From Bacteroidales bacterium (GTDB lineage: Bacteria; Bacteroidota; Bacteroidia; Bacteroidales; Paludibacteraceae): a stretch of 64,000 nucleotides of DNA. Position numbers and translations under genes: made by a program. Shown here piece by piece: positions 27,632-36,428 of the stretch (position 1 is the first letter of the stretch; every line of letters begins with the position of its first letter). The DNA lies in the NCBI GenBank assembly GCA_022783865.1, contig JALFYY010000016.1:62001-126000 (forward strand), in the 5' to 3' direction. The notes beneath the pieces are model-generated. The model searched no databases. It was not told the DNA's origin and saw only the letters and a list, made by a program, of their open reading frames with translations.

Positions 27632-29389
27632 ATGAAGCAGATTCTTAAACCATTAGTAATTATCAGTCTTAGCGCATTGCTCCTATCGAGCTGCGAGGCA
27701 GATGTGGATTTAAAAAACATTGACAGTTCCGCCCAAGTAAATATGGGTTTGGCTATGCCTGTTGGCACAATGTCGGCTTCTTTGGGCGACTTTCTTGACT
27801 TAGGCGACGGCATTATTTCAGTACGGGAAGACGGTGTGTTTCAGTATGTAGATACATTTGTGATTCAACGTAATTTCCACGCCATCAACTTGGAACAATA
27901 TATGACACACACAAACCAAGAGTTTATCATCAGCGAACAGATACCGCTGGGCGGTCTGTCACAGATTACCCTTCCGGCAGGCAACACCTACAAATTGTCG
28001 TTTCCGATGAAGATGACTCTCAACAACCTGAACAATACTTTCGAAAACGAACGTGTGGACAGTATTTATGTGAAAAATAGCGAGTTCATATCCACTTTCA
28101 GTCTGAAAGATTTAGAAATGAATTTCAACGACATTGACAAAGTAGAAATTACGCTCGACGAACACTGCAGCAGAGCCAAAGGCAAAACACTGGAAATACC
28201 GTTGCAAGGTAGCAGTTTTGGTGAAGATATCCCTATCAACGTTGACGATTTTACAATCAGTTTCATAAAAGACCCGACTAAAGACCCCGATAATAGCAAC
28301 GTTATCAACGAGATGGGGTTCATTATTACTTTTACCATCATACCTCAAACCGACTTGATTATCAACACTCTCTCGGCATTTACATACGACTTCGACATCA
28401 ATTTCTTGGAATACGAGACTATCTGGGGTTGGTTCAAACCGAGCAAGTTCATGAGAGACTCACGAGAAATTGTACTTGCTGACGAGTGGGACGTATGGAA
28501 AGACCTGAAAGATTTGAAAGTCAAACTGGCGGAGCCATCGATTGATTGCAAAGTCAGTACTTCGTTGGGGATGCCATTGACCGTCAATCTGGACTATCTG
28601 TATGTAGAGAACCCCACTACCACGATTTATGCCATGTTCAACAATAACAAGCGTCTGATGTGGAGCATGCCGGAATTTGTGAGACTGAGTGACCCGCTTG
28701 ACAAAGTGGCTGTCAACTATTATACATTTGACAAAAATCCGTCGAACGGCGCTATTGACAAGTTGTTTGATATTACTCCCGAAAAATTGGCTTACAGTTA
28801 CGAAATTGTAGTAAACAGCGACTATTCGAGCGAAATCAAACAACACCGATTGGGCACCAATACGGATATTGACCTCGAAGTGACCGCCAAGATTCCGTTC
28901 ATCTTCAAAGAAGGAGCTGAATTCAGTTATAGCGACACATTGCAAGACGTGGACTTCTCCAGTCTGGCAATAGAAGATTTGATCAGCGATATTGATTTTG
29001 TTGATTCGCTCAATACCAAGACGCTACAACTCATGATCGGTGCAGAAAGTTATATTCCGTTTGCCGTGAAAGCCGAATTTGAGTTTTTAGACGAGAACGG
29101 TCAACCTGTTGATTTGTCACTCACAGAAGAAGGCAATATCCTGAACATTCCTGCTCCTCAGGAAATTCGCGGCAGCGAAGTTATAAAACCGGCAGAAGCA
29201 TTACTCACCATCGCACTCGACCAGAAGGGATTGGAAAACCTACCAAAGGTGAAAAGCATTGTATATAAAGCATTTTTGGGAGATAATGTGGCTACTGCAG
29301 CATTGCGAACCGACACAAGTCTGAAGTTCAATATCGGTTTGGCAGTGGATGTGGAAGCCTTTCTTAATCTGAATTTCCTAACCAAATAA
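27632..29389 (+). CDS. Outer-membrane-type lipoprotein, unknown function
   Basis: A 585-residue lipoprotein. The start at 27632 gives a signal peptide with lipobox LLSSC (Cys near residue 21); upstream codons in the same frame are not signal-like. The mature region is beta-rich with repeated long strands and many Asp, Asn and Thr residues. I recognise no catalytic motif. It is followed after 35 nt by a DUF5723-type outer-membrane barrel, and the pair shares one promoter, so the two may work together at the cell surface (inference). No alternative assignment is supported. Confidence 0.75.
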   Translation: MKQILKPLVIISLSALLLSSCEADVDLKNIDSSAQVNMGLAMPVGTMSASLGDFLDLGDGIISVREDGVFQYVDTFVIQRNFHAINLEQYMTHTNQEFIISEQIPLGGLSQITLPAGNTYKLSFPMKMTLNNLNNTFENERVDSIYVKNSEFISTFSLKDLEMNFNDIDKVEITLDEHCSRAKGKTLEIPLQGSSFGEDIPINVDDFTISFIKDPTKDPDNSNVINEMGFIITFTIIPQTDLIINTLSAFTYDFDINFLEYETIWGWFKPSKFMRDSREIVLADEWDVWKDLKDLKVKLAEPSIDCKVSTSLGMPLTVNLDYLYVENPTTTIYAMFNNNKRLMWSMPEFVRLSDPLDKVAVNYYTFDKNPSNGAIDKLFDITPEKLAYSYEIVVNSDYSSEIKQHRLGTNTDIDLEVTAKIPFIFKEGAEFSYSDTLQDVDFSSLAIEDLISDIDFVDSLNTKTLQLMIGAESYIPFAVKAEFEFLDENGQPVDLSLTEEGNILNIPAPQEIRGSEVIKPAEALLTIALDQKGLENLPKVKSIVYKAFLGDNVATAALRTDTSLKFNIGLAVDVEAFLNLNFLTK

Positions 29390-29424
29390 GTACTCTTCAA
29401 CTAACAAGAATAAAACCGACGAAT

Positions 29425-31002
29425 ATGAACAAGATAAAGCTATCCATTCTCTCTGTTGTACTCTTTGGAGCCACCTTATTGCAAGCACAAGAGTCGAACA
29501 CGCTCTATTTCTTGGAAAACAGTCCGATGCGCCACTATATCAATCCCGCTTTCGAGCCATTGAGCAAGATGTATCTGAGTTTGCCGGTAATTGGCTATAC
29601 GACAGCCACCGTGGGCAACAACTCTCTGACAATGAGCAATCTGGTATATCAGAAAGACGGCAAGACAATGACATTTCTGCATCCTGACGGATATGGTATG
29701 GACGAATTTCTCCGCCACATACGTCCTCAGATGTCAGTGAATATTGATACACGTATCAATCTGCTTTCTTTCGGTTTCAGTATAAAAGACAGAGGGTATT
29801 TCCACCTGAATATCAACGAACGTATGGTGGGCGATGCGGGCATTCCGAAAGGACTTATGGAATTTGCTTTGGGCGGAGGAATGCAAGATATCAACGGCGG
29901 TATCAATTCTTATGACTTGCAACAATTACAAGCCAGAGTTTCGGCTTATACCGAGTTTGCATTCGGCTATTCGCACCAATTCAATCAACATTGGAGCTTC
30001 GGTGTGACACTGAAATTTCTCTACGGAACGGCATACGCCAATATGACGCAAAACGACTTGCATTTAGATGCTTCTGCCGACGAATGGGCATTGCGCGGAA
30101 ACGGCTATATGCAGATTGCCGCCCCACTGAAGAATTATCCTGCATCGATTGCGATTGAAGACCTCAAAACCGGTTTCGAATTGCCCAGCCTCAATGGTTA
30201 TGCCGATATAATGGAACTAATAAAACCAAACGGCTTAGGCGGTGCAATTGACTTAGGTATTACTTATAAACCTATCAAAATGCTGCAAATATCTGCTGCC
30301 GTAACCGACCTTGGTTTCATACGTTGGAACAAAGGGCAACAATATAATTATGATGTGAACGGCGTTTACGACGGTGTAGGCGAATTCGACTATGGCGAGT
30401 ATGTTGATGAAACAGGTCAGTTCGATTCCAATCGTTTGATGGATACAGTAACCACCCGTCTAACCAATGTTTATTCAACCGCACTTCAGCAAACCGATAT
30501 CAAAAAAGGTTTCAACAATATGCTGTCACCTACGTTGAATGTGGGTGTTGACGCTAATTTCTGGGGCAACCGTGTGGGAGTAGGCGTTTATTCACGCACA
30601 AAGTTCGTGGGTGGTTCGGCTTTGGAAGAACTGATTTTCGGTGCTGCATTCCGTCCGTTCCATTGGTTGCAATTGGCAGCATCCTATTCATTGTTTAACG
30701 GCAAATCGGGCAATATCGGTGCTGCACTCGGCATTGTTACTTACGAGGGTATAGGTCTGACACTGACTGCCGACTACATACCTTTGTATTATGCGCACTA
30801 TGACAAGATTCCGTTGCCCTACAAGACCAGTACTATCAATATCGGTTTGGGTCTGAACATCGTTATCGGGCATAACCGTGACAAAGACAAAGACGGTGTA
30901 CGGGACGCTTTCGACCTTTGTCCGGATACTCCTCGCGGCATGAAAGTAAACGACAAAGGCTGTCCAATAGACGAACAGCAGCATGTCGAGAACAGAAAAT
31001 AA
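29425..31002 (+). CDS. Outer-membrane beta-barrel, DUF5723-like, with calcium-type tail
   Basis: A 525-residue exported protein with signal peptide MNKIKLSILSVVLFGATLLQAQ. The opening, NTLYFLENSPMRHYINPAFEP, and the many aromatic-ended strands resemble DUF5723/PorP-like barrels of Bacteroidota. The tail, about residues 484-515, reads RDKDKDGVRDAFDLCPDTPRG and continues to KGCP. This is a thrombospondin-type-3 calcium-binding repeat of the kind that links barrels to OmpA domains, but no OmpA domain follows. It may be a pore or the surface partner of the preceding lipoprotein. Confidence 0.78.
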   Translation: MNKIKLSILSVVLFGATLLQAQESNTLYFLENSPMRHYINPAFEPLSKMYLSLPVIGYTTATVGNNSLTMSNLVYQKDGKTMTFLHPDGYGMDEFLRHIRPQMSVNIDTRINLLSFGFSIKDRGYFHLNINERMVGDAGIPKGLMEFALGGGMQDINGGINSYDLQQLQARVSAYTEFAFGYSHQFNQHWSFGVTLKFLYGTAYANMTQNDLHLDASADEWALRGNGYMQIAAPLKNYPASIAIEDLKTGFELPSLNGYADIMELIKPNGLGGAIDLGITYKPIKMLQISAAVTDLGFIRWNKGQQYNYDVNGVYDGVGEFDYGEYVDETGQFDSNRLMDTVTTRLTNVYSTALQQTDIKKGFNNMLSPTLNVGVDANFWGNRVGVGVYSRTKFVGGSALEELIFGAAFRPFHWLQLAASYSLFNGKSGNIGAALGIVTYEGIGLTLTADYIPLYYAHYDKIPLPYKTSTINIGLGLNIVIGHNRDKDKDGVRDAFDLCPDTPRGMKVNDKGCPIDEQQHVENRK

Positions 31003-31033
31003 TACATAAGCAAAAACGAAAAGCAACTGATGT

Positions 31034-31065
31034 TTTGCCGTCTCAGCAAAAATTTGTATCTTTGC
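31034..31065 (+). promoter_or_regulatory. Promoter of the yebC-rsmG operon
   Basis: TTTG (31034-31037), 19 nt, TATCTTTGC (31057-31065). This is a near-perfect Bacteroidota promoter 43 nt upstream of the yebC ATG. Confidence 0.8.
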
Positions 31066-31107
31066 ACTCCGTAAAACATATAACATTATATCAACTCAAT
31101 ACTCATT

Positions 31108-31824
31108 ATGGGAAGAGCATTTGAATATCGCAAAGCAACAAAACTCAAACGTTGGGGACACATGGCACGTGTGTTTACCAAATTAGGTAAGGAAATCACT
31201 ATTGCCGCACGTGACGGCGGTCCGGATCCTGATTCGAATCCTCGTTTGCGCGTGCTAATCCAGCAATGTAAAAAAGAGAACATGCCCAAAGAAAACATTG
31301 AGCGTGCTATCAAGAAAGCTACCGACAAGTCGTCGGAAGGTTACAAAGAAATCAACTACGAAGGCTATGGTCCTCACGGTATCGCCATCTTTGTAGAAAC
31401 GGCTACCGACAACAATATGCGTACTGTTGCCAATATCCGCAGCTATTTCACCAAACACGGCGGTTCGCTCGGTACACAAGGCTGTCTGCAATTCCTTTTT
31501 GACCGCAAATCCGTATTTACCGTTGCTCCGAAAGAAGGTGTTGATCTCGACGAGCTTGAATTGGAACTTATTGACTACGGTGTTGACGAACTCGGACAAG
31601 ACGAAGACGGCAACATCATCATCTATGGCGATTTCCAATCGAACGCACAAATCCAAAAGTATTTGGAAGACAATGGTTTCGAAATTAATTCGGCAGAGTT
31701 TGTCCGCATTCCGAACGACTATAAGACACTCACCGATGAGGAAAAAGAGTCCGTTCAGAAACTCATTGACAAGATTGAGGAAGACGAAGACGTTCAGAAT
31801 GTATTCACCAATATGGCAGAGTAA
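31108..31824 (+). CDS. yebC: YebC/PmpR-family protein
   Basis: A 238-residue protein of the YebC/PmpR/TACO1 family, with N-terminal GRAFEYRKATKLKRWGHMARVFTKLGKEI and the SNPRLRVLIQQCKKENMPKENIERAI block typical of the family. Members have been described as transcription regulators and more recently as factors that help ribosomes translate difficult proline-rich stretches. The acidic surface-loop region (DEDGNIIIYGDF) and length are normal. It is the first gene of an operon with rsmG 12 nt downstream. Confidence 0.94.
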   Translation: MGRAFEYRKATKLKRWGHMARVFTKLGKEITIAARDGGPDPDSNPRLRVLIQQCKKENMPKENIERAIKKATDKSSEGYKEINYEGYGPHGIAIFVETATDNNMRTVANIRSYFTKHGGSLGTQGCLQFLFDRKSVFTVAPKEGVDLDELELELIDYGVDELGQDEDGNIIIYGDFQSNAQIQKYLEDNGFEINSAEFVRIPNDYKTLTDEEKESVQKLIDKIEEDEDVQNVFTNMAE

Positions 31825-31836
31825 GGCGCAGACCAC

Positions 31837-32454
31837 ATGGAAATTTTGCGTAAATACTTTACACTGACACCATTACAAGAGCAGCAATTTGCTGCTCTTG
31901 GTGTTCTTTATCCGGAATGGAATGCCAAAATCAACGTCATTTCAAGGAAAGATATTGATAACTTATATGAACATCATATTCTGCATTCACTTGCGATAGC
32001 CCGCTTGATTTCGTTCAAACCCGGCACACAAATTATGGACGTAGGTACAGGAGGCGGTTTCCCCGGCATACCATTGGCAATAATGTTTCCTGAGTGCAAG
32101 TTCTTGCTGGTTGATAGTATCGGCAAGAAAATCAAGGTCGCCACTGAGATTGCCCAAACCATTGGTTTGCAAAATGTAAGTTGCGTGCAAGAGCGCATCG
32201 AAGATGAGAAAGGAACATTCGATTTCATAGTATCGCGAGCCGTTATGCCGCTTGGAGATTTAGTGAAACTCACACGGAAGAATATCGCCAAACAACAGCA
32301 CAATGCATTACCTAACGGACTTATCTGCCTGAAAGGCGGTGAGCTGCAAGCCGAAATGCAACCTTTCCGCAATATCGCAGAGCAAACGGCACTCTCCACG
32401 TGGTTCGATGAGGAGTATTTCAAGACAAAGAAAATACTCTATCTTCCTCTATAG
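31837..32454 (+). CDS. rsmG: 16S rRNA m7G527 methyltransferase
   Basis: RsmG (GidB) methylates N7 of G527 in 16S rRNA using S-adenosylmethionine. It has 205 residues. The SAM-binding loop is MDVGTGGGFPGIPLAI (about residues 67-82), with LLVDSIGKKIKV for the next strand and FDFIVSRAV downstream. Early in the gene, 31876-31900 forms a perfect 11-bp hairpin with a 3-nt loop (codons 14-22). Such a stem close to the start codon could slow translation or be chance codon use. Second gene of the yebC operon. Confidence 0.95.
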   Translation: MEILRKYFTLTPLQEQQFAALGVLYPEWNAKINVISRKDIDNLYEHHILHSLAIARLISFKPGTQIMDVGTGGGFPGIPLAIMFPECKFLLVDSIGKKIKVATEIAQTIGLQNVSCVQERIEDEKGTFDFIVSRAVMPLGDLVKLTRKNIAKQQHNALPNGLICLKGGELQAEMQPFRNIAEQTALSTWFDEEYFKTKKILYLPL

Positions 32455-32493
32455 TTGACGATTAGCATATCGTTCCTGCAAACAACACTCCAT

Positions 32494-33144
32494 ATGATGC
32501 ATATTCAGACCTTCTATTTCAATCCGTTTCGAGAATGCACTTATCTGCTTTCGGACGACAAAGGTAACACTATCATTATTGATTGTGGCACTTATACGAC
32601 CGCTGAACAATCTCGTTTGCAAGAGTATATCGATAAGCGGCAACTGACGATAGCAGCACATTTGCTCACGCATGCACATCTGGACCATTGTTTCGGGGCG
32701 AAATTCATTTACAAAGCATACAATGTTCTGCCACAATTGTCGCCGGCGGATGATTGTTTGTTCAGTAATTTGCAACAACAATCCATCGCTTTCGGTTGCC
32801 CATTGGAAGATACGCCTATTGCCCATTATATACCTCTTGATTCCTCAGTACAAATAGGTGATTTTCAGATTGAAGTACTACCTACGCCCGGACATACGCC
32901 GGGTAGTGCGAGTTTCTATATAAAGCCTAACCCGTCTAATAATCAACCACCTATCTTGTTTTCAGGCGATACGTTGTTTCAATGCGGTATCGGAAGAACA
33001 GACTTGCCAGGAGGTAGCTATGCAACCCTGCTTCGCAGTCTTCGGGAGCAAATTATGCCATTGCCGGACGAAACGATTGTCTATCCCGGACACGGGTATT
33101 CTACCACCATCGGAGAGGAAAAACAAAGCAATCCTTATTTATAA
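32494..33144 (+). CDS. MBL-fold hydrolase, glyoxalase II-like
   Basis: A 216-residue metallo-beta-lactamase-fold hydrolase. The zinc motif is THAHLDH (about residues 61-67), with other ligands in PTPGHTPGS, FSGDTLF and the late YPGHG. The size and motifs fit the YcbL/glyoxalase II group of thioester hydrolases. The open frame reaches back to a TTG at 32455 directly after rsmG, but the MMHIQTFYFNPF start at 32494 matches family N-termini. It lies 5 nt before ruvX and within the yebC-rsmG operon. Confidence 0.85.
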   Translation: MMHIQTFYFNPFRECTYLLSDDKGNTIIIDCGTYTTAEQSRLQEYIDKRQLTIAAHLLTHAHLDHCFGAKFIYKAYNVLPQLSPADDCLFSNLQQQSIAFGCPLEDTPIAHYIPLDSSVQIGDFQIEVLPTPGHTPGSASFYIKPNPSNNQPPILFSGDTLFQCGIGRTDLPGGSYATLLRSLREQIMPLPDETIVYPGHGYSTTIGEEKQSNPYL

Positions 33145-33149
33145 ACATT

Positions 33150-33563
33150 ATGGGACGAATATTGGCTATCGACTATGGAAAAAAACGTACAGGGTTGGCA
33201 GTAACCGATCCGTTGCGCATTACGGCTCAACCATTGGCAACCATTCCGACGGGCACATTATTGGAATGGCTCTCCAATTATCTCAAAAAAGAGCAAGTAG
33301 ATATCGTTGTAATCGGACATCCTAAGCAGATGAACAACGAGGATTCGGAGTCGATGCAATATATCCTGCCATTCACCAAGGCTTTTGCCAAGCGTTTTCC
33401 TGACAGGGAATTGCAATTCTATGACGAGCGCTTTACATCAGTATTGGCACATCGTGCTATGATAGATGGCGGTATGAAAAAACGCCAACGGCAGGATAAA
33501 GCCGTAGTGGACCGAATTGCTGCCTGCATTATCTTGGAAGATTATATGGAAAGCCTACGATAA
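33150..33563 (+). CDS. ruvX: YqgF/RuvX-type RNase H-fold nuclease
   Basis: A 137-residue Holliday-junction-resolvase-like protein (YqgF), implicated in 16S rRNA 5'-end processing. The RNase H-fold acidic residues appear in LAIDYGKKRTGLAV near the start, in the central FYDERFT, and in the C-terminal KAVVDRIAACIIL. It starts 5 nt after the MBL hydrolase gene and ends the operon. The length is normal. Confidence 0.93.
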   Translation: MGRILAIDYGKKRTGLAVTDPLRITAQPLATIPTGTLLEWLSNYLKKEQVDIVVIGHPKQMNNEDSESMQYILPFTKAFAKRFPDRELQFYDERFTSVLAHRAMIDGGMKKRQRQDKAVVDRIAACIILEDYMESLR

Positions 33564-33639
33564 TACCCTGCATTTTTCTATCCCACCCGACAACAATTCG
33601 ACACATCCGGATCTGACAAAAGTAGCACAAGGGGGGCTG

Positions 33640-33683
33640 AATCACCAAATAACAACCAAATAATCACCAAATAATAACCAAAT
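33640..33683. repeat. 11-bp tandem array, 4 units (AATCACCAAAT)
   Basis: Units AATCACCAAAT, AACAACCAAAT, AATCACCAAAT and AATAACCAAAT, 44 bp in total, preceded by GGGGGGCTG. This unit is the reverse complement of the array at 49767-49810, which ends in the same GCTGAATC word. Confidence 0.88.
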
Positions 33684-33767
33684 AACAATAGCTATCCCAT
33701 ATGACAGAGCATATTAGTAGCCAACACTGAGTTATATTGGAATTGTATAGCTATATTTATCAACCAA

Positions 33768-34241
33768 TTACAAGAAGTTCATCACGGCAAAGACGAGATG
33801 GCAACATAGAAAGCCTATTGCCGACAACAATGCTAAGGCGTTGCGCCGTTCCCATGCAAAAAGGACAAAACAAAGACAAGGTGGAACAACTAACAGCATC
33901 AATATCAGCATATTGAAGAAACCGGCATAATAAAGAAACCACGCGAGCCAATAGAGAAAAAGCATCGCCACGATACTCCATCGCAAAGGAACAGAACAGC
34001 GAGATGACGCCTGACGATTGCGCAACAAGCATAATGCAGCCATCATAACGGTTTGGAAAACAGAACCGACCGTGTCCCAAACGGGCGTACACGATTCGAT
34101 ACGCAACACATCGTCAGGCACAGGAAATGCCATCCATACAAAAGTCGGCAACAAAACAAGCAGGCACAACAGGAGTGCCCACTTGTCGAATTTGAACCCG
34201 TATGAACGCAATGAGAAAAGCGATTTCACCACTTTAATCAT
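33768..34241 (-). CDS. Small polytopic membrane protein, unknown
   Basis: A 157-residue integral membrane protein with four or five hydrophobic helices (about residues 15-35, 50-70, 80-100, 105-125 and 135-155). The loop FPVPDDVLRIESCTPVWDTVGSVFQ is the most distinctive segment and suggests a conserved family, but I cannot name it. The start at 34241 is chosen because upstream in-frame codons overlap metK. It lies 7 nt after the metK stop, so it is probably co-transcribed with metK and under its leader control. No catalytic motif is seen. Confidence 0.7.
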   Translation of the reverse strand: MIKVVKSLFSLRSYGFKFDKWALLLCLLVLLPTFVWMAFPVPDDVLRIESCTPVWDTVGSVFQTVMMAALCLLRNRQASSRCSVPLRWSIVAMLFLYWLAWFLYYAGFFNMLILMLLVVPPCLCFVLFAWERRNALALLSAIGFLCCHLVFAVMNFL

Positions 34242-34248
34242 TGTTGTT

Positions 34249-35490
34249 TTACAATCCGAAGGCCTTGCGGATATCGTCCACACGGTCGAGTTTTTCCCAT
34301 GTAAAGAGTTCGACTTCGCGCGTAAATGCGTTACCGTTGCCATCGATAAAGGTTTTGGTGACGGTTTGCGGCGTACGCCCTACATGACCATAAGAGGCAG
34401 TCTCTTCGTAGATAGGTTGCCGGAGTTTCAGCGTTTCCTCTATCAAACCCGGACGCAAATCGAAGAGCGACAATACTTTGCGTGCAATTTCCCCGTCGGT
34501 GAACGATGTCAGATTGGTGCCATTGGTATTGATACACAGGCTGACCGGCTCTGCGACCCCGATAGCGTAACTCACCTGCACCAGCACTTCGTGCGCCACA
34601 CCTGCAGCCACCAGGTTTTTGGCGATATGGCGGGCAGCATAGGCAGCCGAACGGTCCACCTTGCTCGGGTCTTTTCCCGAAAAAGCACCACCGCCATGCG
34701 CTCCACGACCACCATAGGTATCAACGATGATTTTACGCCCCGTCAAACCGGTATCACCATGGGGGCCTCCAATGACGAAATTGCCCGTCGGGTTGACCAA
34801 CAGCTTATAGTCGTTAGCAGCCAGCAAAGCCGCATAACGGCTATCACGCTTTGCCACCCGAGGCAACAGAATATTGATGATATCCTGACGGATTTGCTCT
34901 TGCGAAACATTGGGATCGTGCTGCGTGGAAACCACTATCGTATCGATACGCAAAGGCCGGTTGTTGTCATCGTACTCAATAGTTACCTGCGACTTGGCAT
35001 CGGGACGGAGCCACGTCATCTGCTTGCCCTCGTGACGGATACGTGCCAGCGTATAAACAAGCGTATGCGCCAAATCCAAAGTAAGCGGCATATAGTTTTC
35101 GGTTTCGTCGGTAGCATAACCAAACATCATACCTTGGTCGCCCGCACCTTGCGCCAAGATTTCGCCACGCGCAACGCCCTGATTGATATCGGCAGACTGC
35201 TCGTGCAACGCCGTTAGAATACCGCAGGAATCCGCCTCAAACTTGTATTCGCTCTTGGTATAACCAATACGGCGAATGGTATCGCGCGCCACCTGTTGCA
35301 CATCGACATACACATTGCTGCGCACTTCACCTGCCACCACGACTTGACCGGTAGTAACCAAAGTTTCGCAAGCCACATGAGAATCAGCTTCCTGCGCCAA
35401 AAAGGCGTCGAGCACTGCATCAGAAATTTGATCGGACACCTTGTCGGGATGCCCTTCGGAAACAGATTCGGAAGTAAACAAATAAGACAT
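34249..35490 (-). CDS. metK: S-adenosylmethionine synthetase
   Basis: Makes S-adenosylmethionine from methionine and ATP. It has 413 residues; signatures are [17 protein letters not shown] at the N-terminus, the ATP-site motif [12 protein letters not shown], and the phosphate-binding [19 protein letters not shown]. It has a strong promoter at 35611-35642 and a leader of about 113 nt that contains a terminator hairpin ending just before the start codon, so premature termination should control expression. A small membrane protein gene follows 7 nt later. A 399-codon frame on the plus strand is a shadow of this gene. Confidence 0.97.
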   Translation of the reverse strand: MSYLFTSESVSEGHPDKVSDQISDAVLDAFLAQEADSHVACETLVTTGQVVVAGEVRSNVYVDVQQVARDTIRRIGYTKSEYKFEADSCGILTALHEQSADINQGVARGEILAQGAGDQGMMFGYATDETENYMPLTLDLAHTLVYTLARIRHEGKQMTWLRPDAKSQVTIEYDDNNRPLRIDTIVVSTQHDPNVSQEQIRQDIINILLPRVAKRDSRYAALLAANDYKLLVNPTGNFVIGGPHGDTGLTGRKIIVDTYGGRGAHGGGAFSGKDPSKVDRSAAYAARHIAKNLVAAGVAHEVLVQVSYAIGVAEPVSLCINTNGTNLTSFTDGEIARKVLSLFDLRPGLIEETLKLRQPIYEETASYGHVGRTPQTVTKTFIDGNGNAFTREVELFTWEKLDRVDDIRKAFGL

Positions 35491-35507
35491 AATTAATTAA
35501 GGTATAA

Positions 35508-35540
35508 AAAAATGCGCAAGCTGACTACTTATAGCTTACG
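35508..35540 (-). terminator. Attenuator hairpin in the metK leader
   Basis: On the minus strand CGTAAGCT and AGCTTGCG form an 8-bp stem (one G-U pair) with a 10-nt loop, followed by CATTTTTTT. It ends about 17 nt before the metK ATG. An intrinsic terminator located between a gene's own promoter and its start codon is the hallmark of attenuation. Confidence 0.75.
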
Positions 35541-35597
35541 ACACAAGTTTTTAGCATTCTTTTATAGAGGTTGCAAGCAGTCAAATCTTTCCTCTGT
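35541..35597 (-). promoter_or_regulatory. Candidate SAM-II-like riboswitch in the metK leader
   Basis: The minus strand reads AGAGG, GATTTGA, CTTGCAA, CCTCT, ATAAAA and GCTAAAAA in that order. AGAGG (35591-35595) pairs with CCTCT (35566-35570) as a P1 stem. The conserved blocks GATTTA, TTGCA, ATAAA and GCTAAAAA of SAM-II aptamers occur in the same order and at similar spacing. I could not establish a convincing 3' pseudoknot by hand, so the class assignment is tentative; the gene context (metK) supports it. Confidence 0.42.
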
Positions 35598-35610
35598 CGG
35601 ATTTCGGACT

Positions 35611-35642
35611 GCAAAGGTACAAAGAATATTTGGACTGACAAA
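35611..35642 (-). promoter_or_regulatory. metK promoter
   Basis: On the minus strand TTTG (35639-35642), 19 nt, TACCTTTGC (35611-35619). The predicted start is near 35604. Confidence 0.78.
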
Positions 35643-35651
35643 GGGAAAGTT

Positions 35652-35691
35652 GAGAAATTGAGGAGATGTGGAGATGCAGATTTGACAATTT
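35652..35691. repeat. 8-bp tandem array, 5 units
   Basis: Units GAGAAATT, GAGGAGAT, GTGGAGAT, GCAGATTT and GACAATTT. They are degenerate but in strict 8-bp phase, immediately upstream of the metK -33 element. The rest of the spacer up to 35839 shows only a -7-like TATCTTTGC at 35804-35812. Confidence 0.6.
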
Positions 35692-35839
35692 ACGATTGAC
35701 CGGATGATGCAACCAAGCAATTGAATAATCGCCGAATATAATAAACTCAACCTGAAATGAAAAGTTTTTGGTACAAGCATAGGGAATTACGGAAATTTTG
35801 CGTATCTTTGCACTATCATTCATTAGAAGTGTTTGTACT

Positions 35840-36418
35840 ATGACAGAAAAAGTATCCTGGAAGCCCGGAACGATGATATATCCGCTGCCTGCCATCATGG
35901 TGTCGTGCGGCGAGAATGCCGATGAATACAACATTCTGACAGTAAGCTGGTGCGGAACGATTTGCACCAATCCCGCCATGTGCTATATCTCCGTCCGCCC
36001 CGAAAGACATTCGTACCCCATCATCAAACGTACAGGTGAGTTTGTGCTCAACCTGACAAACGAAGCATTAGCTTTTGCCACCGACTGGTGCGGCGTCAGA
36101 AGCGGCCAGGATTACAACAAGTTCAAGGAAATGAAGCTCACTCCGATAGCGGGCGAGAAGGTAAAAGCACCCCTGATAGCCGAATCGCCATTGAGCATCG
36201 AATGCAAAGTGCGAGAAATCATTCCGTTAGGCAGCCATGACATGTTCATTGCCGAGGTAGTGAACGTGCAAGCCGACCCGCAATATATCGACCCTGAGAC
36301 CGGCACTTTCGACCTCGAAAAAGCCAAACTGATTGCCTACAACCACGGGCATTACTACTCGCTTGGCAAGGAGATAGGCAAATTCGGTTGGAGCGTAAAG
36401 AAGAAAAAACAACCTTAA
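35840..36418 (+). CDS. Flavin reductase-like FMN-binding protein
   Basis: A 192-residue protein of the flavin reductase-like family (FMN-binding split barrel). The opening [18 protein letters not shown], the [29 protein letters not shown] block that lines the flavin site, and the [11 protein letters not shown] segment are typical. It probably reduces or carries flavin for a partner; the physiological substrate is unknown. The start at 35840 leaves a -7-like box 28 nt upstream; an earlier ATG at 35798 would overlap that box. It ends 10 nt before glyA and may be co-transcribed with it. Confidence 0.85.
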   Translation: MTEKVSWKPGTMIYPLPAIMVSCGENADEYNILTVSWCGTICTNPAMCYISVRPERHSYPIIKRTGEFVLNLTNEALAFATDWCGVRSGQDYNKFKEMKLTPIAGEKVKAPLIAESPLSIECKVREIIPLGSHDMFIAEVVNVQADPQYIDPETGTFDLEKAKLIAYNHGHYYSLGKEIGKFGWSVKKKKQP

Positions 36419-36428
36419 ACATACCCTT

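Noticed and set aside
34018..35217. 399-codon plus-strand open frame opposite metK
   Set aside because: It is the antisense of metK, whose motifs, promoter and leader are clear; the translated product is Arg/Thr/His-rich with no domain.
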